Program-made: the position numbers and the translations under genes
Part shown: one piece after another, positions 6,787 to 10,168 of the stretch
How positions within the stretch are numbered: the stretch's first letter is position 1
Layout: each line of letters begins with the position of its first letter
The notes under the pieces: generated by a model
What the model was told of the DNA's origin: nothing
The model's input: the letters and a program-made list of their open reading frames with translations, nothing else
Database searches by the model: none
Assembly: GCA_002427845.1 (NCBI GenBank)
Contig: DIYZ01000018.1
Span: forward strand, 1-10,168
DNA length: 10,168 bases
DNA from: Chloracidobacterium sp. UBA6041
GTDB taxonomy: Bacteria; Acidobacteriota; Blastocatellia; Pyrinomonadales; Pyrinomonadaceae
Direction of reading: 5' to 3'

Positions 6787-7089
6787 CTTAATACCGCCTT
6801 TCTCAGAACGGAGCCCCAAACTGAGAGCATGAACGAGTGCGTTGGCCGCGATCGCGGGCTCGTGACCGGACAATCTCAAAATAATGATAATCGGATAAAG
6901 TATAAACCTGCTGTTCGCTGCTCGCTACTCCGAACAGAGAGGTGAAACAGGAGAGAATCTGAGTTCCGACGAGCGAGTGCGCCTCTTGCGTGACTGGGCA
7001 TCTAGCCACAGTCCGAACTCGCCACTTCTTTCAAGTGAAGCAATTAATCGCGAGACCATTTACTCCGAACGTCGCTAATGGCAGTTCGG
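6787..7089. other. Intergenic region upstream of the hydrolase pair
   Basis: About 300 bases without a recognisable gene. It contains an A+T-rich stretch (6879-6906), a possible leftward -10 element and an inverted repeat, listed separately. Short frames on both strands show no family resemblance. The part next to 7089 also follows the stop of the truncated oxidoreductase remnant. Confidence 0.5.
6899..6937 (-). promoter_or_regulatory. Candidate promoter/operator for the leftward hydrolase operon
   Basis: On the minus strand TATACT (6904-6899) matches the -10 consensus at five of six positions. Just upstream, where the -35 element would lie, CTGTTCG (6911-6917) and CGAACAG (6931-6937) form a perfect 7-base inverted repeat separated by 13 bases, spaced like a regulator site. 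No good -35 hexamer is seen, which would suit an activator-dependent promoter. The leader to the hydrolase start would be roughly 200 bases. The repeat might instead be a weak hairpin behind the oxidoreductase remnant. Confidence 0.3.
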
Positions 7090-7641
7090 TCATGCAGTGA
7101 CAAATTCTTTAGGATGTCTCGGGTTGCAATGCAAATCTTGCACGCAGATATGCTTCATCGCATGAACCGCTGAGTTGAAGGCGGTCATGATTGATCCACC
7201 CTTTTTACCGACAACTAGATCACCAATCAGGTAAAGACCTGGTACATTTGTCGCGCCAGCCCCATCGAATATCGGACCCTGATCATTAAAGGCGATTCCC
7301 AAAGTCCGCAGAAAATTTGCCGGCGTGGTACCGCCAAGCGCGTATATCACTCGTTCAAATGTGCGCGCTGGAAACTTAGGTTCATTGAACACAACACGAG
7401 GGCGTCCTGTTTCATCCTCGACCTGTTTGATATTCAGTGATTTCAACCAAATGGAGGGCGCAACGGAGTTAACTCCGTTGCGGTGGTCCAAGGTCAAACG
7501 ATGATCACCTGTAATGAGGGGAAGATGAGGGGGATACGTTTTCACACCAAGCCGGACGTAGCTTGCTTTGACGGCTGAAACGTCGGTAAATAGTACTTGG
7601 TAACGCGTAGTAAAATGAGGTAAGCACCCCCCGAATCGGGC
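7090..7641 (-). pseudogene. C-terminal remnant of a FAD/NAD(P)-dependent oxidoreductase
   Basis: The readable leftward frame runs from a stop at 7644-7642 to a stop at 7090. It preserves only the C-terminal part of a pyridine nucleotide-disulphide oxidoreductase-like flavoprotein: FERVIYALGGTTPANFLRTLGI, then TNVPGLYLIGDLVVGKKGGS with the second FAD-binding GD motif, then IMTAFNSAVHAM, the usual C-terminal FAD-domain helix. The N-terminal GxGxxG FAD motif and the NAD domain are missing, so the product cannot be a working enzyme. A GTG at 7545 could start a 151-residue peptide, but no good ribosome binding site precedes it. The broken 5' end adjoins another broken gene at 7645, pointing to a deletion or rearrangement junction. 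Confidence 0.8.
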
Positions 7642-7645
7642 TTAA

Positions 7646-7981
7646 AATCCGGTGTTCCGTCGGCCTGACGCCGCAGCCGCCGCGAAGCTGTTCATTGTTG
7701 CCGCCGGTCCAGCCGAACAGATCGAACGCTGCCGGCCACTTTTTGACGCGATTGGGCAGAAGACTTTCATCGCTGGCGAGGAGGCCCACGCTGCCAACGT
7801 GATCAAGTTAGGGGGTAATTTCCTTATCACTACTGTGATCGAAAGTTTGGCCGAAGCCTTTGCGTTTGGACGCAAGTTCGGAGTTGACCCGCATGCCTTT
7901 CTGGACATTCTCACGAACTCTCTATTCACTGCACCCGTCTACCGAAATTACGGGAGCATGATCGCAGCGGACAACTTTGAA
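7646..7981 (+). pseudogene. Internal fragment of a beta-hydroxyacid dehydrogenase (3-hydroxyisobutyrate dehydrogenase-like)
   Basis: The rightward frame after TAA 7643-7645 encodes PVFRRPDAAAAAKLFIVAAGPA, then CRPLFDAIGQKTFIAGEEAHAAN and VIKLGGNFLITTVIESLAEAFAFGRKFGVDPHAFLDILTNSLF, ending at NYGSMIAADNFE (residue 110 counted from GTG 7652). This is the end of the NAD-binding domain and most of the helical domain of 6-phosphogluconate/3-hydroxyisobutyrate-type dehydrogenases, with the catalytic lysine in VIKLGGNF (Lys52). The GxGxMG Rossmann N-terminus is absent, and similarity stops abruptly at 7981, where a PAGF.MPLGLKD-type segment would be expected. The frame then continues to 8314 with unrecognised sequence. 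It is truncated at both ends, so it is a dead remnant. Confidence 0.82.
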
Positions 7982-8250
7982 AGCCGTCAACGGAGTGCCC
8001 AATTGGCAGATGGCGTCTACGCGAAAGGGTTCGCGATAACCCTGTACATGCCTGTGGAAGTTATACGCCGCCGCCTGGGCTACGAAAAGGAAAGGTATTC
8101 AAATGAGGGAGTAATTAGCTCGGAGTGGCAACTCGAGAACGACACCTGGCGCCTTGTAATCGAGTCGGATGGAGTCGGAAGTGTAAAGTCCATTTTTCTC
8201 ATGGCCTTCAGGCAAATGCGCGCGGACTCTTCAATTTTCGTCATCGTAGA
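7982..8250. other. Unrecognised stretch between gene fragments
   Basis: About 270 bases follow the end of dehydrogenase similarity. One plus-strand frame stays open to 8314 (for example GYEKERYSNEG and ENDTWRLVIESDG), and a minus-strand frame stays open from the kinase remnant to 8080. Neither resembles a family I know. It could be more remnant DNA from another gene. Confidence 0.4.
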
Positions 8251-8361
8251 TGGCAGGTCAACTTCATCGTGGAGCATTGCCGTGGCGCGTGTTAAGGCGT
8301 CCGGTGGCATCTGACTTGTCAGAAGGTTATATAGGGTTGCGGCCAAGGCGTAGAGATCGCT
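8251..8361 (-). pseudogene. Remnant of a serine/threonine protein kinase C-lobe
   Basis: On the minus strand SDLYALAATLYNLLTSQMPP followed by DALTRATAMLHDEVDLP matches the C-lobe of bacterial Hanks-type kinases (the SD-(I/L)YSLG-TLY-LLTG-PP segment with the DALTRA extension seen in several soil bacteria). Only about 37 residues survive. A TGA lies two codons upstream of the Ser, the catalytic loop and ATP site are absent, and similarity fades after residue 37. It is a decayed fragment and no product is expected. Confidence 0.65.
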
Positions 8362-8376
8362 GAAGGTTCAAACAGT

Positions 8377-8610
8377 GTGCTGCAAACTAGATGCTGGTAC
8401 TGTGGCATGCGGTTCGGTGTGCGTATAGAGGGACTGAACGATCACCAACGTGCCAGCGGGGCCAAGATTGATTCTCCCGAAAACCAGCGGCAGCCGTCGG
8501 AAGTGAAGGCCGTGACAGTTCAGGTGACGCCCGAGCAGGCAGAAAAACTTGTGCTCGCCGCAAATGAGGGCAAGCTGCAAGTCGTGATGCGCAACTACGG
8601 CGAACAGTAG
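8377..8610 (+). pseudogene. C-terminal remnant of a CpaB/RcpC-like Flp pilus assembly protein
   Basis: The last 40 or so codons read KIDSPENQRQPSEVKAVTVQ followed by VTPEQAEKLVLAANEGKLQVVMRNYGEQ, then TAG. This is the C-terminal signature of CpaB proteins (VTLLVTPEQAEKLTLAA-EG-IQLVLRN), which sit in the periplasm and help assemble type IVb/Tad pili. The preceding residues fit the family only if the frame shifts: in another frame 8438-8452 reads TITNV, resembling the usual T-LQNV strand before the conserved AxG segment. The SAF domain and N-terminal anchor are missing. An ORF from 8377 exists (77 residues), but it has no good ribosome binding site. No other pilus genes are in view. Confidence 0.7.
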
Positions 8611-8621
8611 TATCAAGGCAC

Positions 8622-8720
8622 GGCGTAAGCGCTTGCAGCGGACCGGAATCAGCATGCCTCTTCTCGGCAGCTTGCCGGTACGATGCAGTTGTCGCTCGCT
8701 GCAGAAGCGCACCGTTAGGC
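8622..8720 (+). repeat. Candidate attC-like recombination site (imperfect hairpin ending in GTTAGGC)
   Basis: The right end is GTTAGGC (8714-8720), a perfect GTTRRRY core. Just inside, AAGCGC (8705-8710) and CGCTGC (8697-8702) pair with GCGCTTGCAGCG (8629-8640), leaving two unpaired bases (8703-8704). ACCGG (8642-8646) pairs with CCGGT (8675-8679) further in. Unpaired bases in a long imperfect stem are a feature of integron attC sites. The left core would be GCGTAAG (8623-8629), which departs from RYYYAAC at two positions, and the two arms differ in length by about ten bases. So this is a plausible but degenerate attC. Confidence 0.4.
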
Positions 8721-8733
8721 GCTAACCTGTTAG
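8714..8733. repeat. Alternating GTTAG/CTAAC cluster at the cassette border
   Basis: GTTAG (8714-8718), CTAAC (8722-8726) and GTTAG (8729-8733) alternate with gaps of three and two bases, so adjacent pairs can each form a small inverted repeat. The cluster lies just before the A+T-richer gene and includes the presumed attC core. It may be a recombination border or a regulatory site. Confidence 0.4.
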
Positions 8734-8751
8734 TGAAGGATCAACAAAGTT

Positions 8752-9228
8752 ATGAGGCCCTTTCTAATTCCCACCTTGCTAATCATTCTGATCATCTCTC
8801 CCATCTCATATGCAGAGAACAAACTTGCACTTCAAGACGCTTCAACCCACACTAAAACGACATCCACGAACAAAGCCCGATCAGGGTTTTATCTCGAAAT
8901 CAAAAGATCATATGTACGTGCATATTCAGGATGGCAGAAGAAAACCATCACCTTACTAAGATCCAAAGGCTTTAAGGCATTCAACGGCAATCCAAAGAAT
9001 CAGATTAGTGCTGACAATATATTGAGCATGGAATCCATGGAGCAAACCTCTAAACCCATATTAATTATTAGTCCTGTCTATGTAGGTCCCTTCAAGTCTA
9101 GAAAGGTAGCCGAACACATGATTCCAAAGCTTCTTTCGGCGCTTAAACCTCTGATAGATGAAGAAAAGAAGAATGATGGGCTCAATAACAGGTATCTGTT
9201 TTTAGTAGGCGTAGTGAGGGTAACATAG
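8752..9228 (+). CDS. Small exported protein of unknown function, cassette-like gene
   Basis: A 158-residue protein with a clear signal peptide (MRPFLIPTLLIILIISPISYA, cleavage near Ala21-Glu22), so it is periplasmic or secreted. I do not recognise the family by sequence. The mature part suggests a beta-alpha-beta-beta-alpha-beta order: FYLEIKRSY, helix GWQKKTITLLRSKGF, KAF, ILIISPVYVGPF, helix KSRKVAEHMIPKLLSAL, NRYLFLVGVVRVT. The phrase VYVGPFKSRKVAEHM resembles SPOR domains, which bind denuded peptidoglycan glycans; this is only a shape argument. Start ATG 8752 has GAAGGA about 11 bases upstream, longer than usual. The gene is visibly A+T-richer than its neighbours, uses AAA/TTA/ATA freely, stands alone, and is flanked by GTTAGGCGC and GCGCCTAAC. 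All this suggests a recently acquired cassette. Confidence 0.75.
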   Translation: MRPFLIPTLLIILIISPISYAENKLALQDASTHTKTTSTNKARSGFYLEIKRSYVRAYSGWQKKTITLLRSKGFKAFNGNPKNQISADNILSMESMEQTSKPILIISPVYVGPFKSRKVAEHMIPKLLSALKPLIDEEKKNDGLNNRYLFLVGVVRVT

Positions 9229-9252
9229 TCGCACTTGGCCCTTTACATTTGA

Positions 9253-9263
9253 GCGCCTAACAA
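9253..9263 (+). repeat. GCGCCTAACAA, candidate left core of a downstream attC
   Basis: GCCTAAC (9255-9261) fits the RYYYAAC core, and its nine-base context GCGCCTAAC (9253-9261) is the exact reverse complement of GTTAGGCGC at 8714-8722. It lies 24 bases after the stop of the exported-protein gene, where a cassette's attC would begin. The partner GTTRRRY core is not found; GTTGAAG (9340-9346) misses the last base. The site is probably truncated, or the match is chance. Confidence 0.35.
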
Positions 9264-9421
9264 CTCTGTAAAAAAAAATTTCGCGAAATTCTGCCTGTGA
9301 GAAATGAAGCGTCTCCTAATTGGATACGATCAGGATTCTGTTGAAGCCACGTCCGCATAGGAGCGACCGCGACGGTACCGTCAGGATTCTTGGACACAAT
9401 ATAGTTTTTGCGTTTAGCCAT
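9257..9421 (-). CDS. Possible 54-residue small protein, perhaps truncated
   Basis: A leftward frame from ATG 9421-9419 to TAG 9259-9257 encodes a peptide beginning MAKRKNYIVSKNPDGTVAV and continuing APMRTWLQQNPDRIQLGD. The first 35 residues look like the start of a real soluble protein (basic start, NPDGT turn, amphipathic segment), but I cannot name a family. The last part (FLTGRISRNFFLQSC) runs through an A-tract, a palindrome and the GCCTAAC core, whose CTA supplies the stop, so the original gene may be cut short by the cassette border. The ribosome binding site is weak (AGAAG). Confidence 0.4.
   Translation of the reverse strand: MAKRKNYIVSKNPDGTVAVAPMRTWLQQNPDRIQLGDASFLTGRISRNFFLQSC
9277..9290. 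repeat. Perfect 14-base palindrome AATTTCGCGAAATT
   Basis: AATTTCGCGAAATT is fully self-complementary and follows a run of nine A (9270-9278). It lies between the GCCTAAC core and unrelated downstream sequence. It could be a protein-binding site, the tip of a degraded attC stem, or chance. Confidence 0.45.
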
Positions 9422-9446
9422 GGGTTCTTCTATTCAAGCAGCGCCT

Positions 9447-9480
9447 CCCTTTTTCTTTTTTTAGCTGAAATTCGTCCATT
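9447..9480 (-). repeat. Copy 2 of the pyrimidine-rich ~35-base motif ending in CGTCCATT
   Basis: The plus strand reads CCC, T-runs with one C, AGCTGAAATT and CGTCCATT, the same layout and almost the same length as the copy at 59-93. It lies in the noncoding stretch just beyond the stop of the LTN-repeat gene (stop at 9504) and upstream of the 54-residue frame. The pair is more than 9 kb apart in the same orientation. Confidence 0.35.
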
Positions 9481-9503
9481 TGCACTGCCACTTCGACTCT
9501 TTC

Positions 9504-9815
9504 CTAAGGCTCTCGCTGTGCTGAATTTTTTCCAGGCGGGCCATACGGCGCTTCCACCATCGCTAAAAGAACTTCGTTTTGAATACCCTTATGCTTCAGC
9601 TCTGCCAAAACCGAAGGCGTCGTATCAAAGTTGCACCGGGAAACCTTTATTTTTGCGATGATGATCTCGGAAGAGATGCCCGCCGCCACCATCTCCACGA
9701 CCTCCTTATTTGTCAGTCTTGGCAGATCTTCACTCGCTTTGTCCTGCGCCGCCACACAGAGGGGAAAAAACAAGGGACAGGCAAAGACGGCCACGGAAAG
9801 AAGGACGCGCTTCAT
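9504..9815 (-). CDS. Small exported protein with an LTNKEVVEMV-type repeat domain
   Basis: A 103-residue protein with a signal peptide (MKRVLLSVAVFACPLFFPLCVAAQ) and one compact helical domain: LTNKEVVEMVAAGISSEIII, then AKIKVSRCNFDTTPSVLAELKHKGIQNEVLLAMVEA. This pattern of two short helical halves (deciding whether an index rises or a residue is bound is unknown) is common in exported acidobacterial proteins, often with other domains attached; its function is unknown. A Cys lies at the end of the hydrophobic core (PLCVAA), but the sequence is not a good lipobox, so an ordinary Sec signal is more likely. ATG 9815 is chosen because AAGGAG lies 8 bases upstream; GTG 9824 is too close to that site. 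A decayed copy of the same gene lies directly upstream. Confidence 0.85.
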   Translation of the reverse strand: MKRVLLSVAVFACPLFFPLCVAAQDKASEDLPRLTNKEVVEMVAAGISSEIIIAKIKVSRCNFDTTPSVLAELKHKGIQNEVLLAMVEAPYGPPGKNSAQREP

Positions 9816-9857
9816 GGCAAACACTCCTTAATTGAGAATAATGAAAGCTTCACCTGA

Positions 9858-9874
9858 AAGGCCGCTTCGGCCCG
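9858..9874. repeat. Small GC-rich hairpin between the two LTN-type genes
   Basis: GGCCG (9860-9864) and CGGCC (9868-9872) form a five-base stem with a three-base loop, about 45 bases upstream of the intact LTN-repeat gene on the minus strand. It has no T-run after it in the direction of that gene, so it is not an evident terminator. Confidence 0.3.
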
Positions 9875-9898
9875 ATTTCTTGCTAGAGACTTTTGAGC

Positions 9899-10046
9899 GC
9901 GGGAGATCCCGCTTTTCAACATCTCCACCACGTCTTTGTTGCTCATTGCAGAGGTGGGCAGTGAGGACTGCTGCAAGCCTTGCCGTCACCAGAGATGCTC
10001 AACATCACAAGCGCAACAACAACAGTGGACCGGCCGCGTGCGTCAT
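9899..10046 (-). pseudogene. Decayed copy of the LTN-repeat exported protein gene
   Basis: Reading leftward, one frame gives QGLQQSSLPTSAMSNKDVVEMLKSGIS, which matches the intact neighbour's mature N-terminus (DLPRLTNKEVVEMVAAGIS) in order and spacing. A hydrophobic, signal-peptide-like run (STVVVALVMLSIS) lies upstream in a different frame. ATG 10046-10044 overlaps the previous gene's TGA (10045-10043) as ATGA, but its frame stops after 13 residues. At least two frame changes are therefore needed to restore a protein, and the second half of the domain (AKI...FDT...) is missing after GIS at 9902. It is a broken duplicate, originally coupled to the upstream gene. Confidence 0.65.
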
Positions 10047-10168
10047 GGCCTGTTGTCCTCGATAGGAGCCTTACCCTTTAGCGACGTATCGCCGTGGACA
10101 AAGACTTCAAAGCGTTTTCCCGCAGGAACAACGGCATTCTTTCCATGTTTGAAAGCCCAGAGTGGGGC
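10043..10168 (-). CDS. C-terminal part of a leftward gene cut by the window edge
   Basis: The last 41 codons are seen. They read APLWAFKHGKNAVVPAGKRF, then EVFVHGDTSLKGKAPIEDNRP and TGA (10045-10043). The pattern LW.F.HGK...VPAG..FE.FV.GD..L resembles the C-terminus of exported acidobacterial proteins that often carry the LTN-repeat domain as well, but I cannot name a family. The segment is predicted to be beta-rich. Its stop overlaps the start of the decayed LTN-type copy, and all three genes point leftward, so they probably formed one transcription unit. Confidence 0.7.
   Translation of the reverse strand, partial: APLWAFKHGKNAVVPAGKRFEVFVHGDTSLKGKAPIEDNRP

Noticed and set aside
8368..8712. 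114-codon minus-strand frame over the CpaB remnant
   Set aside because: It shows no family resemblance and covers the hairpin and the recognisable plus-strand fragment.
9340..9346. GTTGAAG as the right core of a second attC
   Set aside because: It fails the GTTRRRY consensus at the last base and the flanking sequence does not pair with 9253-9270.
9899..9916. GCGGG-AGAT-CCCGC followed by TTTT, looking like a rightward intrinsic terminator
   Set aside because: No rightward gene precedes it, and the bases encode the conserved KSGIS segment of the decayed LTN-type copy on the other strand.
1..10168. CRISPR array, tRNA, rRNA, complete insertion sequence, integrase or phage genes
   Set aside because: No regularly spaced repeats, cloverleaf sequences, transposase/integrase motifs or phage structural genes were seen on either strand.

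Overview
The window looks like chromosomal DNA from a soil-type bacterium, most probably an acidobacterium. The evidence is moderate G+C with normal Shine-Dalgarno sites, a MarR/pirin/NmrA/DoxX/YceI stress cluster of a kind common in that phylum, and near the right edge a small exported protein with an LTNKEVVEMV-type repeat beside the C-terminus of a protein ending in a GKNAVVPAGKRFEVFVHGD-like segment. Both of these are styles I associate with Acidobacteria. The assignment is an inference; there is no rRNA or tRNA here to confirm it.

Left part (1-4957). A leftward YdbC/PdxI-type aldo/keto reductase runs off the left edge. It diverges from a rightward six-gene cluster: MarR-family regulator, pirin-like protein, NmrA-family NAD(P)-binding protein, four-helix DoxX-like membrane protein, cytoplasmic YceI-like protein and a DUF4126-like membrane protein. 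The spacing is tight (about 20 to 70 bases) and most genes have clear ribosome binding sites, so this is probably one operon. A near-perfect palindrome overlaps the -10 element in front of the regulator and suggests autoregulation. The gene set fits a response to electrophile, quinone or oxidative stress. The pirin has lost an internal block of about 50 residues that normally carries half of the metal site.

Middle (4958-7089). Two leftward alpha/beta-hydrolases, one of the non-heme chloroperoxidase/esterase type and one of the small AB-hydrolase type, face the stress operon and probably form their own transcription unit. A regulatory stretch of about 400 bases lies upstream of them.

Right part (7090-10168). 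This is a region of genomic turnover. It holds the C-terminal remnant of a FAD/NAD(P) oxidoreductase fused head to head with the middle of a beta-hydroxyacid dehydrogenase, a short remnant of a serine/threonine kinase C-lobe, and a C-terminal remnant of a CpaB-like pilus assembly protein. Next comes an A+T-richer gene for a small exported protein, bounded by GTTAGGCGC and GCGCCTAAC. The left boundary ends an imperfect hairpin, so this may be an integron-type gene cassette, although no integrase is visible. After it come a possible 54-residue leftward protein, an intact small exported LTN-repeat protein, a decayed copy of the same gene, and the C-terminus of a further leftward gene.

A pyrimidine-rich motif of about 35 bases ending in CGTCCATT occurs at both ends of the window, once inside the unusual tail of the aldo/keto reductase. 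It may be a dispersed repeat. I found no CRISPR array, tRNA, rRNA, complete transposase or phage module.
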